NCBI GenBank assembly: GCA_020846435.1
Contig: JADLDY010000063.1
Coordinates: 37,552-101,551, forward strand
Direction of reading: 5' to 3'
DNA from: Deltaproteobacteria bacterium
Lineage (GTDB): Bacteria; Desulfobacterota; GWC2-55-46
Length of the DNA stretch: 64,000 bases
Positions 52,436 to 61,111 of this stretch are shown piece by piece. The notes beneath the pieces are model-generated. The model was not told the DNA's origin and made no database searches. It saw nothing but the letters and a program-made list of their open reading frames with translations. How positions within the stretch are numbered: position 1 is the stretch's first letter; every line of letters starts with the position of its first letter. The position numbers were made by a program, and so were the translations under genes.

Positions 52436-53100
52436 AATGGTTTCCCATTCTTGTCAAAAGCATAATATTCGAAGTCATTCTCCCACATAAACATATTACA
52501 AAAAATCTCTCTATTTTTATAAACCAAATTCTTTGTTTCGTTATCGAAAGGATTTGTCTGTTCCTCAAAAAAATATGACGAGCCAGTTCCCTGCTTTTCT
52601 CTCTCGGAATACTCCATAAAAATCAGAGTATTGCCAACCAGATTCACATGCCATTTATGCAGATACGAAAAGTTATACAGCATGTCCGACAATCTTGTCG
52701 GGGTTTCTATATATCCTCTCTTGCCTATTCTTATTATCTCCTGACAGGCCAGTTTGGGATCGCTGACATGCTCAAGCACATGTGAACAATAGACAAAATC
52801 AAATTCCTTATCCTTGAAAGGAAGTTTCTCGAGATCAGCGACAATAAGCGGCCGATTGTCTTTTACAATTTCTACTCCACCCCTGTGAAAATTGTCTTCG
52901 ACAAATAAATCCACGAGATGGGTCGCGAAAGGCGCCGGGTGATTCCCGCTGCCGAGGTCTAAAATCTTAGCACCTGGATTGAAAGCAAATTTGACATGAT
53001 TTTTTTGATAATCATATCTGTTTTCGTAAACAACCCCCTTTTTTAGTCTTACGATTTTACAAGGCAAAAGGGAGCCCAACGTATCTCTCAATTTTTTCAT
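52432..53100 (-). CDS. Class I SAM-dependent methyltransferase
   Basis: A 222-residue protein with GAKILDLGSGNHPAPFATHLVDLF (SAM loop) and LPFKDKEFDFVYCSHVLEHVSDPKLACQEIIRIGKRGYIETPTRL. Same general fold as the 51767 product but with a shorter motif-I helix. It overlaps the ABC ATPase gene by 4 nt. In Wzt-type systems a methyltransferase can cap the O-chain that the Wzt C-terminal domain then recognises. The adjacency to a Wzt-like ATPase makes that attractive here, but unproven. Confidence 0.83.
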   Translation of the reverse strand: MKKLRDTLGSLLPCKIVRLKKGVVYENRYDYQKNHVKFAFNPGAKILDLGSGNHPAPFATHLVDLFVEDNFHRGGVEIVKDNRPLIVADLEKLPFKDKEFDFVYCSHVLEHVSDPKLACQEIIRIGKRGYIETPTRLSDMLYNFSYLHKWHVNLVGNTLIFMEYSEREKQGTGSSYFFEEQTNPFDNETKNLVYKNREIFCNMFMWENDFEYYAFDKNGKPL

Positions 53101-54347
53101 GTGGTTTCAGCTTTAAAGGTGGGAGTGCTAACATTAAAAGCTGGAAAAATCGCCCCTCTTATCTGTGTTGTGTCAGTAAAATTATACGGATTGCCTTCTC
53201 CTATTTCGAACATAACCACATTAAGCAGCCAATCCTGAATCTTATCTTTAGTTTTTAAAAAGAGAGTCAGGAAATATATTCCAGGCCTCAAATTGTTCTC
53301 AATCTCAAACAGGTATTCGTCGGCGTCGGTGGTGTGCTCAATGAGCTTATTGAGAAACCTATTACTGCAATGAATCATTGTGTTGTTATTTCTGTCTACG
53401 ATAGCAACCCCTAATTCAAGCTCTGGAAAAAACGCTTTTGCTTTTGACTTCAATCTCAGCTTGAACTTGATTTGCTTGCCAAACGCTATTGGGTAGTCAC
53501 AGAAGGTCAACTGGTCAAAAATCAAATCATTTGTTCCTTCTTTTCTTTCGATTTTCGAAAGATCAACCACCTTGTCTGAAATCCCGGTTACCTCGGAGTA
53601 AGCATCTATAACTTCCTGTGCGCCACCCTTGAAGAACAGTTTGCCTTCCCTTAGCAGAATCGCGCTCTTGCACAATGCCTTAACTGCCGTCAAATTATGC
53701 GAAACGAAGAGGACAGTCCTCCCCTTCTTGCTCACTTCGAGCATCTTATCGACGCATTTTTTCTGAAAGAGGGTATCCCCCACCGCCAGCACCTCGTCAA
53801 TGACGAGTATCTCCGGCTCAAGGTGGGCGGCCACCGCGAAGGCTAATCTCACATACATGCCGCTCGAATACCTCTTCACAGGGGTGTCGAGGAACTTTTC
53901 TATCTCCGAGAAGGCGACTATCTCGTCGAACTTGGCCTTTATCTCGCGGCTGGACATGCCTAAGAGCGCGCCGTTCATGAAGATGTTCTCCCTGCCGGTG
54001 AGCTCAGGGTGAAAGCCGGTGCCGACCTCAAGGAGGGACGCGATCCTACCGCGCATCTCTATTCTGCCCTCTGTGGGCTCGGTTATGCGCGAGAGTATCT
54101 TCAGAAGGGTCGATTTGCCCGCGCCGTTCCTGCCGATGATGCCGAGCACATCCCCCTCGGAGACCTCGAAAGAGACGTCCTTCAATGCCCAGACCGACGG
54201 GTCGGAAGAGCTCTCAGAGCCGCCGAAGAGACGCCTGAACGGGGACGAAAGCGCGTCCATTACCTCGTCCCTGAGGCTGCCGTAGCTCTCCTTCTTGCCT
54301 ATGGTGTAGCGTTTCGAGACGCCATCAACTGTGATTATCGGCTTCAT
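53097..54347 (-). CDS. wzt: Polysaccharide ABC transporter ATP-binding protein (Wzt-like)
   Basis: ATPase of the ABC pathway that exports O-antigen or capsule chains. The 416 residues contain Walker A GRNGAGKST near 95, Q-loop region TGFHPELTGRENIFMNG, signature YSSGMYVRLAFAVAA, Walker B ILVIDEVLAVGD and H-loop FVSHN. A C-terminal beta domain (about 270-410) matches Wzt chain-binding domains. The permease partner Wzm is expected directly upstream, but the next 390 nt contain no gene and a phage fragment follows. The left, methyltransferase side is AT-rich, while the ATPase core is GC-rich. Confidence 0.92.
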   Translation of the reverse strand: MKPIITVDGVSKRYTIGKKESYGSLRDEVMDALSSPFRRLFGGSESSSDPSVWALKDVSFEVSEGDVLGIIGRNGAGKSTLLKILSRITEPTEGRIEMRGRIASLLEVGTGFHPELTGRENIFMNGALLGMSSREIKAKFDEIVAFSEIEKFLDTPVKRYSSGMYVRLAFAVAAHLEPEILVIDEVLAVGDTLFQKKCVDKMLEVSKKGRTVLFVSHNLTAVKALCKSAILLREGKLFFKGGAQEVIDAYSEVTGISDKVVDLSKIERKEGTNDLIFDQLTFCDYPIAFGKQIKFKLRLKSKAKAFFPELELGVAIVDRNNNTMIHCSNRFLNKLIEHTTDADEYLFEIENNLRPGIYFLTLFLKTKDKIQDWLLNVVMFEIGEGNPYNFTDTTQIRGAIFPAFNVSTPTFKAETT

Positions 54348-54739
54348 CGGCTCTCTTATACTTCGTCAGATGCGCGCAAAACTTCTGGATTCCGCCCAAA
54401 AGCCCTCAGGCGCGCGAGCGCAGTCAGGCCGGACGGAGGCACACACGGAACAGCCATATATCTCTTTGGAATCAAGGCATTAGGGAAGGATTCAACAAGG
54501 ACTGTGGCGGCAACTGGCTTGTGGGTCGCGCCACGGCTGGACAGGCGATTGTTCTTTGACGTCTCGTCGAGCAAGAGAAGCGAACGGAGGCAGAATATGT
54601 CATCTCTTGTGTTCACAAAATGAACATTAACATGGAAAAACCCTCTGGTCAAGGGCTTTGTTCATTTCCTGAACAGTTGATAACTCAGCTTTTTTCGGGT
54701 GTGCGAGGGCTCGGGACGAAGCGGCCTGGGGATGAAAAA
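54348..54739. other. Gene-free stretch upstream of the ABC ATPase
   Basis: Frames of 89-204 codons exist on both strands but lack ribosome-binding sites or recognisable motifs. No wzm remnant can be recognised by eye. The region probably represents the boundary between the polysaccharide locus and the prophage remnant. Confidence 0.4.
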
Positions 54740-55168
54740 TCAGCCGGAGATATTCGGCACGCCGCGCTCATCTCCAACCATGACGCAAACAGGAGAGGCC
54801 GCCTGAGCCGAAGCGGTGGCGGCTTTTTCTTTCACGACCTTCTCGACAAAGGCGTGGCACTGCGTCTTAGTGATAGGGCGTTTGTTTGAGAGGCGGCATG
54901 TCGAATGAACAATAGAGGTGCCGGGAGCCTTAGCAGGGCTCACAACCGCCACGCCGGAATAAGAAGCGCAGACGCGCTTCATCTGCCTCGCGGCAGTTGA
55001 ATGAGCGCATGGGCGCTCCAGCTTATGGGCGACTCCCGGCAGGAGTGAGGCATGGACGACCACGGGGGCGCGCTTGAAGCGGCCCTTCAATCGGGCCGCG
55101 TCCTCCCACCCCCAGAAGGGGATTGACAAGGGGCCGGTAGACCAGCCCCAAAATTGCGGGTTGTTCAT
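54740..55168 (-). CDS. Hypothetical protein coupled to the phage-tail-like gene
   Basis: A 142-codon frame whose ATG overlaps the stop of the preceding gene as TGATG, a typical coupled pair. The start NNPQFWGWSTGPLSIPFWGWED is Trp-rich. The middle and end are basic and rich in Ala, with about five cysteines, and no domain is recognised. The same strand and tight overlap suggest a short accessory protein of the phage tail module. Composition is unusual enough that it could be non-coding. Confidence 0.4.
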   Translation of the reverse strand: MNNPQFWGWSTGPLSIPFWGWEDAARLKGRFKRAPVVVHASLLPGVAHKLERPCAHSTAARQMKRVCASYSGVAVVSPAKAPGTSIVHSTCRLSNKRPITKTQCHAFVEKVVKEKAATASAQAASPVCVMVGDERGVPNISG

Positions 55169-57654
55169 CACAGAGCCCTGTTCCTCGTCCTGGTCGAAGT
55201 GTCATGCGTCCAGGTCAAAAGCGGGGTTGCGCCGTCATCGTCATAGAGCACCCATGTCTCGACCTTGCCGGCAACGTGAGTGCGGCCAAGCTTGTTGTTC
55301 TTCCATTTGCTCATGGCAACCGCGTGCGAAAGGAGCGAACTTATCCCCTCATTGTCAGGCCTGACATACGACGACGCGGAGAGCCTTGTCAATGTAAGGT
55401 CATAGATGTCCTGAAGGGTCGCCCCCTCCCTTATTATCGCAGAGACTGAATCAGCCCCCGCGCCTGTATCCGCGACAGCCTTGAGCTCAAGGGCCCCGCC
55501 AGCCAGAAGCCCCTCAACAGAGGCGGCCAGCTCAAGAAGCTGAATCGCCGCGAATACTTCGAGGCTCTCTGAGGCAACCCCTGAGTCGGAAAGCGCGATG
55601 AAGTTGCTCAACGCGAGGCTATCCAACCCCGCGCCTCCTTCGGCGAGAAGAACGGAATTTCTAACCTCTATCGAGTCAGCGCCGATGGCAGTCTCGATTA
55701 TGGTCTTTGTCTCGAGCAAAGCGGAGTAGACAGTGTCCGCGATGACCTGAAGGCCGTGTGTCGTAAAATGCAGGCCGTCCCCGGAGTCACAGGCAGGGTC
55801 TATCTGGTCGGGGTTAAACGGGTTTTTGACCGCGTTATAAACATCAGCGAATCTGTAATTGTTCGCGCTTGAGTGGCTCTGAAGCCAGGCGTTGAGGCTC
55901 GCGCGCTTCGCGTTCTGAGTCGAGTTCCAATCGTTTTTCGGCGGCACGGAGGCAAGGCAGACCGTAAGGCCGGAGGCGGCCGCCTTGTTCGCCGCTGATT
56001 GTATATTTGCCTCTATCGTGGCAAGGGCGACCCCAGCGGTTATATCGTTTGTTCCGACAAGGATGACGACGGTTTGAGCGCCCTGGTCGATCACATCGCT
56101 CTGTATCCTGGCGTCGATGTGCGAGCTCTGGTCAGAATTCAAGCCCCTGTTCGCGACCAGCTGAACTGGCGAATATTCAAGGCCGAGCCAATGCGGGTAT
56201 GAGTGAGTCTCGTCTTCATTGATGCCGACCCTCTGCGGAGCGGCCGGCGAGGGGTTCCAGTAAGATACGGACGACGCGTAGCCGGCGGTGTTGCTGTCGC
56301 CTATGCAAAAGACATTGGGCCTGAAGACCTTGACCTCGTCGAAGCGGACTTCGCCTGTGGCCGCCGCGTCGGTAGCAAGCCTTATCTTTGAGACGAGTGA
56401 GCCGGAATAACTCTTCGCGCCCCCTATCGCCGTCCACACAGAAGGGGCCGCTCCGCTGCCGGTCATGTACCAAGCGCGGACAGTGTCGCTCAGCGTATCG
56501 CAGTAAAAGACTATCTGGTAATACTGGCTGGCTGTCAGGGCAAAAGTCGAGGCCGCGTCGTTATCAGTGTCAAAAGTCGCGAGGCCGGAGAGCGCGTCGG
56601 CCTTTATCGAGAATATCACGCTGCCGCTGGCGTCAAGGGCTTCGAGCAGGCCGACCGCCCCGGTGGCCGCGTAGATATCAACCTCTACGCAGAACGGGGC
56701 TGACTGCCCCTCTATCGAACGGGTGGCCGAGACAAGAGCGCTTGCAGAGGTGTCAACAAGAATAAGCTTCTCGTCATTGTTGACTGTCTGTATCTGGACA
56801 GAGCCGCCGCTCACATCGAGCGTCCAGCTGTCGAGCGTTCCATCGAACCTCTCGACAAGAGTCAGCATGGAAGGCTCGACGATCAACGGGATGTCAGCGC
56901 CAGCGCCTGAGTCAGCGACGCTCACGCTCACCAGAATCGAGACTGAATCATCTGCCTGGCCTGTCTCAAAAGCAGGCACTGAGGCGATGACGCCGACGCT
57001 CTCGGTGGCAATGGAGTTGTCAGCGAGGCTCTTTGCGCCGGAAGAGTCGGCCGCTGAAACAGAGTCAACGCCCGCTCCATCGTCATTGACGGACTTTGTG
57101 GCGTCTATCGTAAGGGCTGAGGAATAATTATCAAATACGATCACGGACGCGGCGGCTCCGCCTGTGACCCCGTGCTGACCCGCGTTCGTTATCGACGAAT
57201 CGGTCCTTATGACTTCGCCGAGCAAAGCGCCGTCGCTGACCCTGCGCAGTTGAGCGGTAATGGTCGTCCCGCTCATTATGAGGCTGAGTTTATACGCTAT
57301 GCCGTTTGATATGGTCAGTCCGGAGAGTGATCCAAGGTCGGTCTTGGTTCTGTTGAGCACTTTGCTCAGATACAGGACGCCGTACATGACCCACGCCGCG
57401 TAGAAATAATTCGTGGTAAACCTGCCGTGCACCTGCGGCGACTGGTCGGTCGCGCTCCGCGTAAACTCGACGGATATCGTCCCATCGGCGAAATTTTCAG
57501 AGGCAGGGCGCAGGCACTGCGCGTCGCGGTAATCGGCGCCGCCGAGATACCTCAACTGGTTGCCGAGTATCTCCCACTTGGCGTCGATGCGTTCGATCCA
57601 GCCATTGCCGACCGCGGCAGAATCAGCTCTATTAAAATCGTCAGTAAAGGCCAC
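55168..57654 (-). CDS. Phage tail-fibre-like protein with SGNH/GDSL hydrolase domain
   Basis: An 828-residue multidomain protein. I start it at GTG 57654, which has GGAG eight nucleotides upstream; the frame opens at 57696 but that part contains a terminator hairpin. Order: lectin/LamG-like domain (FTDDFNRADSAAVGNGW, about 1-180), Asp/Ser/Gly-rich repeats (DDGAGVDSVSAADSSG, DSGAGAD), a second beta domain, then an SGNH esterase (FCIGDSNTAGY, VGTNDI, DGLHF as blocks I, III and V). More DSGAGADS-like repeats follow, then a small C-terminal domain (WVLYDDDGATPLLTW). Such proteins decorate phage tails and can deacylate polysaccharide. Confidence 0.82.
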   Translation of the reverse strand: MAFTDDFNRADSAAVGNGWIERIDAKWEILGNQLRYLGGADYRDAQCLRPASENFADGTISVEFTRSATDQSPQVHGRFTTNYFYAAWVMYGVLYLSKVLNRTKTDLGSLSGLTISNGIAYKLSLIMSGTTITAQLRRVSDGALLGEVIRTDSSITNAGQHGVTGGAAASVIVFDNYSSALTIDATKSVNDDGAGVDSVSAADSSGAKSLADNSIATESVGVIASVPAFETGQADDSVSILVSVSVADSGAGADIPLIVEPSMLTLVERFDGTLDSWTLDVSGGSVQIQTVNNDEKLILVDTSASALVSATRSIEGQSAPFCVEVDIYAATGAVGLLEALDASGSVIFSIKADALSGLATFDTDNDAASTFALTASQYYQIVFYCDTLSDTVRAWYMTGSGAAPSVWTAIGGAKSYSGSLVSKIRLATDAAATGEVRFDEVKVFRPNVFCIGDSNTAGYASSVSYWNPSPAAPQRVGINEDETHSYPHWLGLEYSPVQLVANRGLNSDQSSHIDARIQSDVIDQGAQTVVILVGTNDITAGVALATIEANIQSAANKAAASGLTVCLASVPPKNDWNSTQNAKRASLNAWLQSHSSANNYRFADVYNAVKNPFNPDQIDPACDSGDGLHFTTHGLQVIADTVYSALLETKTIIETAIGADSIEVRNSVLLAEGGAGLDSLALSNFIALSDSGVASESLEVFAAIQLLELAASVEGLLAGGALELKAVADTGAGADSVSAIIREGATLQDIYDLTLTRLSASSYVRPDNEGISSLLSHAVAMSKWKNNKLGRTHVAGKVETWVLYDDDGATPLLTWTHDTSTRTRNRAL

Positions 57655-57675
57655 AGGGCGCGCTCCTGAAAAGGT

Positions 57676-57708
57676 AAAATAAAGGGCGCGGAGCAAAGCC
57701 CCGCGCCC
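57676..57708 (-). terminator. Intrinsic terminator between two phage-like genes
   Basis: On the minus strand, stem GGGCGCGG/CCGCGCCC around GGCTTTGCT is followed by TTTATTTT. It sits between the 57730-58224 gene and the tail protein, 22 nt before the chosen GTG of the latter. Confidence 0.8.
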
Positions 57709-57729
57709 TGACCGGGCTCGATCTTCTTA

Positions 57730-58224
57730 TCAGCTGAAGGTTATCGACAGGTCGAGCTGCCAGGTCTGGCCTGAGGCCTTTGTTCCCTGAGCAGATACCT
57801 TCCTGTTGAGGTTTTTAGCCGTGGCCTCGTCAGCGCCGTTCATCACCGAGAACTCTTCCCACGCGAAGTTGGCCTCAGACGAGCCGAAAACGGAACGGAA
57901 GTTCACGGACTGGTTGGTGACTGTCGGATAGCCCGCCTCCATAGCCTTGTAGAGCTTGTTGGTCGCCGCCTGGAGCGCGGTCTGCGTTGCGGCCGCGGCG
58001 GCCGTACTGTCGCCCACGCCAAGCCGGGCGTTGGCGTTGCTGAAGACGGCCGCTGTCCCTCCTGTCAGAAGGTTTAAGAATTCGGTTATGCCTTCGTTCA
58101 AAAGAAGGTTGCCCTCGATGACTTTCTTCTCGTAGTACTCACCTCGCTCGAAGGCGCCATCGCTTACGAACTTGGTGATAGTCCATACCGGTTTCGGAAT
58201 GACAAATTCTCTTACAGTGCTCAT
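57730..58224 (-). CDS. Phage virion-like structural protein
   Basis: A 164-residue protein with GGAGA about eight nucleotides before its ATG. The pattern NLLLNEGITEFLNLLTGGTAAVFSNANARLGVGDSTAA, followed by AGYPTVTNQSVNFRSVFGSSEANFAWEEFSVMNGAD and SAQGTKASGQTWQLDLSITFS, matches a structural protein frequently found beside tail-fibre genes in prophages. Exact role in the particle is unknown. It lies upstream of the SGNH tail protein, separated by a terminator. No integrase, portal, capsid or lysis genes accompany it, so the prophage is a remnant or a domesticated tail fragment. Confidence 0.7.
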   Translation of the reverse strand: MSTVREFVIPKPVWTITKFVSDGAFERGEYYEKKVIEGNLLLNEGITEFLNLLTGGTAAVFSNANARLGVGDSTAAAAATQTALQAATNKLYKAMEAGYPTVTNQSVNFRSVFGSSEANFAWEEFSVMNGADEATAKNLNRKVSAQGTKASGQTWQLDLSITFS

Positions 58225-58457
58225 ATCAACTCTCCTTTTTGTAATGTGCTTGAGGTGAATTCAGGGCGCGGATAATCGGCACACTTATGGTGCGCTTTTT
58301 ATACCCCTGGCACTGTAATGAGCTGAAAATAAAGGAGGAAAACCGTTTTTTTATTCATCGCGGCTGACGATCGGACTGGCTAATGGAGTGAGATTGTGAT
58401 CAAGGTCCAACGCAAACAACAGGCAGGAGATAATAATTGACGCGAAGCCTCGGCGTT

Positions 58458-60149
58458 CTACCGCGCGGAGCGCATCGTCAGTTCAAGCGGGTGCGTCATG
58501 GCCTTGAGGGCCAGCGTGATCTCTATTTTTTCCCTTACAAAGGTCTTTGACGGGTTCAGCCGAAGGGCTGTCTGAAAGTGGGAGATAGCGCCGTCATAAT
58601 CCTCCGCGTTACCAAGAGAGACCCCAAGGTTTATATGGGCCGCGACATAATTGGGTTCCAGAGCCAGGGCCTCTTCATAGAGCCCTATCGCCCTGCCGTT
58701 GTAATCGCGCGCCTTCGCCTCCATGCCCTTTGCCGACAACTCCCTGCTCTTCTTGAAAAGAGCAAGGCCGAGAGCGTGGCTGATGCTCTCGTTCGAAGGG
58801 TTCAGCCTGTACGCCTTCTCAAGGTGGGCTATGGCGAAATCGTGGTCTTCATTGATGCTGTCCACTGCAAGGTTTGTATGGGCTATCCAGGCCTGAGGAT
58901 TTTTCGCGATGGTATCCTTCCAGATAGTGTCCGAGTCCTTATAAGCGAAGGTCTGGCTGAAACTCAGCGCCCAAAGCATCGCGAGCAGCACAACTGCCAT
59001 CAGGACCCCTGCCCCGGAGAGCGCCTTTTCAGAGGGAGCGCCTCTCCCCGCGGCCCACGCCGCCGTCGCGGCGAAGAGACTTATCGGCCCGGCGCTCGCC
59101 ATGTATTGAAAATGGTCAGCGACGAAAGAGAACTGGAAGGGATAGACATCGATAAAACCGAGGGCCGGGAAAAGAGTGACAAGAAAGAAGGCCTGAGCGG
59201 CGGCCGGCCCCCTGCCTATCTTCCGGGAAAGGACCAGCAGAAGGGCCGCGGCCAGGACTGCCGCCGCCGGGAAGACCCATTGCCATATGACGGAAGGGTC
59301 GACCTGCCAGCGCGGATAGATGAAAACGAGTTCAAATGGCGCGAGAAGCTTGTACAGATAGAACCAGAAAACGCGGCCAGAGAGCACTACCCGCTCGACA
59401 TAGCCCATCTCCCACATCTTGCCGCTCGCGCCGACGAGGTTCGCCTCCCACCAGATTGTAAGGAGGCCGAAGGCCAGCCCGATCGCGAAGAAAGGGACGA
59501 GGCGCACTGCATAGCCTGTCCCGATGTCCCGGCCCCGCATCCACCTGATGATGAGGAGCGCGGCTGGCAGCGTGCACGCAACAGTCTTGCACAGGAGCGC
59601 CATGACGAAAAGGACGAGCGAAAGCGCGTACAGCCCTTTTCCGGGCCTGTCTTCGTTTTTAAGGAACGCATAGAGGGAAAGGAGATAGAAAAAACCAGAG
59701 AGCACATTTTTTCTCTCGGATATCCACGCGACCGATTCAACGTGCACTGGGTGAAGGGCGAATATCAGTCCGGCGAAAAGCGCGCCCCTGATATTCAGGT
59801 GCTTGAGGACGGCGTACAGCAAAAAGGCGTTCATGGCGTGGACGGCCGCGTTTATCAGATGGGAGGCGGCGGGGCTGAGCCCCCAGAGGTTGGCCTCTAT
59901 CCAGAAGGAGGAATATATGAGCGGATAGTACTGCTGCATCTCCCTGGAAAACCATATCTTCCAGAGCCCGGCAAGCCCCCAGAGGGAGCTGTCCATGAGG
60001 ACGTGCCTGTCGTCGTCCCAGATATAGCCGCAGTTGAGGGTATACAGGTACGCGGAGACAGTGACCAGCAAAAAAAGCGCGAGCGCCCTGGGCATGGTGA
60101 TGCCGCGGCCGTACAGCTCTATTTTATTCAAGAGGTTTGAAAAGCTCAT
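58458..60149 (-). CDS. Membrane protein with C-terminal TPR repeats (TMTC/PMT-like)
   Basis: A 563-residue protein from ATG 60149. Roughly eleven membrane helices occupy residues 15-390. A luminal WDDDRHVLMDSSLWG follows helix 1, typical of the acidic motif of GT-C glycosyltransferases, and HPVHVESVAWISERKN is the characteristic sequence of bacterial TMTC-like proteins. Three or more TPRs follow (AIAHLEKAYRLNPSNE, GLYEEALALEPNYVAAHINLG, AISHFQTALRLNPSK). It may transfer a lipid-linked mannose or similar sugar to proteins, by analogy; no direct evidence. Confidence 0.85.
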   Translation of the reverse strand: MSFSNLLNKIELYGRGITMPRALALFLLVTVSAYLYTLNCGYIWDDDRHVLMDSSLWGLAGLWKIWFSREMQQYYPLIYSSFWIEANLWGLSPAASHLINAAVHAMNAFLLYAVLKHLNIRGALFAGLIFALHPVHVESVAWISERKNVLSGFFYLLSLYAFLKNEDRPGKGLYALSLVLFVMALLCKTVACTLPAALLIIRWMRGRDIGTGYAVRLVPFFAIGLAFGLLTIWWEANLVGASGKMWEMGYVERVVLSGRVFWFYLYKLLAPFELVFIYPRWQVDPSVIWQWVFPAAAVLAAALLLVLSRKIGRGPAAAQAFFLVTLFPALGFIDVYPFQFSFVADHFQYMASAGPISLFAATAAWAAGRGAPSEKALSGAGVLMAVVLLAMLWALSFSQTFAYKDSDTIWKDTIAKNPQAWIAHTNLAVDSINEDHDFAIAHLEKAYRLNPSNESISHALGLALFKKSRELSAKGMEAKARDYNGRAIGLYEEALALEPNYVAAHINLGVSLGNAEDYDGAISHFQTALRLNPSKTFVREKIEITLALKAMTHPLELTMRSAR

Positions 60150-60252
60150 ATCAAAGTTCCCGAAGGGCCTGATTATACAACAACAGCGGCCCAAAGGGAA
60201 CAGGGAGATCAGTACATGAGGCGCGGCAATTCAGGCCCGGATTGACCCGGCG

Positions 60253-61014
60253 CTATTGCGCCGTATAGCCGCCGTCTATGACGAGGTCGCTGCCTGTTAC
60301 GAACTTCGACTCGTCTGAGGCGAGGTAGAGTATCCCGTACGCGATATCGAGCGGCTCTCCGAGATGTCCTACGGGATGGAGCGCTTCGAGCGCCTTTTTT
60401 CCCGCGTCGACATCTCCCTTTGCCTTCAAGGCGTTCTCGATGAGCGGCGTCCACACATATCCCGGGACTAAAGCGTTGACCCTTATCCCGTCCTTCGCGT
60501 AGACCAGGGCGTCGGCCTTGCTCATGAGCCGCACTGCCGCCTTTGAAGCCACATACGGAGGAGCGGCCGCATACGCTACCAGCCCTATCACCGAGGCTAC
60601 GTTTATTATGCTCCCGCCGCCAGAGGTCTTCATCTGGGGGATGGCGTGCTTGGTGCAGTAGAAGACGCCCTTTACATTGACGTCCATGACGTGATCCCAC
60701 TCTTCTTCCGTTATCTCGTGGGTGGGCTTCCTTACCCCGGTTATGCCGGCGTTGTTGACAAGTATGTCAAGCCTGCCGAACTTTTTTTTCACCTCGGCGA
60801 ATGCCTTCTCGACTGAGGACTCATCCGTGACATCGAGTTTGATGAAGATAGCGTCTCCTGTTCTCGATATTTCGGCGGCAATAGAAGCGCCGCCCTCGTC
60901 CATATCGACCACAACGACCTTCGCGCCCTCTCTGGCAAGCAGGAAACAGGCCTCTTTGCCTATGCCTGAGGCCCCTCCAGTGACTACGGCGACCTTCCCT
61001 GAAACTCTTCCCAT
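60253..61014 (-). CDS. Short-chain dehydrogenase/reductase
   Basis: NAD(P)-dependent oxidoreductase of 253 residues. Cofactor loop VTGGASGIGKEA at 12-23, acidic VVVDMDEGG favouring NAD, NNAG near 90, and the catalytic Ser (NVASVIG) with Tyr-x-x-x-Lys in PPYVASKAAV near 155. It ends with SKFVTGSDLVIDGGYTAQ, typical of classical SDRs such as 3-oxoacyl-ACP reductase-like enzymes. The substrate is unknown. It stands alone between the membrane TPR gene and the OmpA-family gene. Confidence 0.9.
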   Translation of the reverse strand: MGRVSGKVAVVTGGASGIGKEACFLLAREGAKVVVVDMDEGGASIAAEISRTGDAIFIKLDVTDESSVEKAFAEVKKKFGRLDILVNNAGITGVRKPTHEITEEEWDHVMDVNVKGVFYCTKHAIPQMKTSGGGSIINVASVIGLVAYAAAPPYVASKAAVRLMSKADALVYAKDGIRVNALVPGYVWTPLIENALKAKGDVDAGKKALEALHPVGHLGEPLDIAYGILYLASDESKFVTGSDLVIDGGYTAQ

Positions 61015-61111
61015 AAGCCTCTCCTCTCAGGTACTGCGGATACTGGCAACTCTATCACGAAAAAGAGGGCCGCGCCAATGCGCCAGCCCCCTTTTCAGTC
61101 ATGCGGACAAA

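Noticed and set aside
54356..54652. 98-codon ORF upstream of the Wzt-like ATPase as a possible wzm remnant
   Set aside because: No hydrophobic segments expected for a permease and no similarity I can recognise.
57655..57696. Longer start of the tail-fibre-like protein
   Set aside because: The first codons overlap an intrinsic terminator hairpin and its T-run; GTG 57654 has its own GGAG.
54740..58224. Intact prophage or diversity-generating retroelement
   Set aside because: No integrase, capsid, portal, lysis or reverse-transcriptase gene is present, and I see no template/variable repeat pair near the tail gene.
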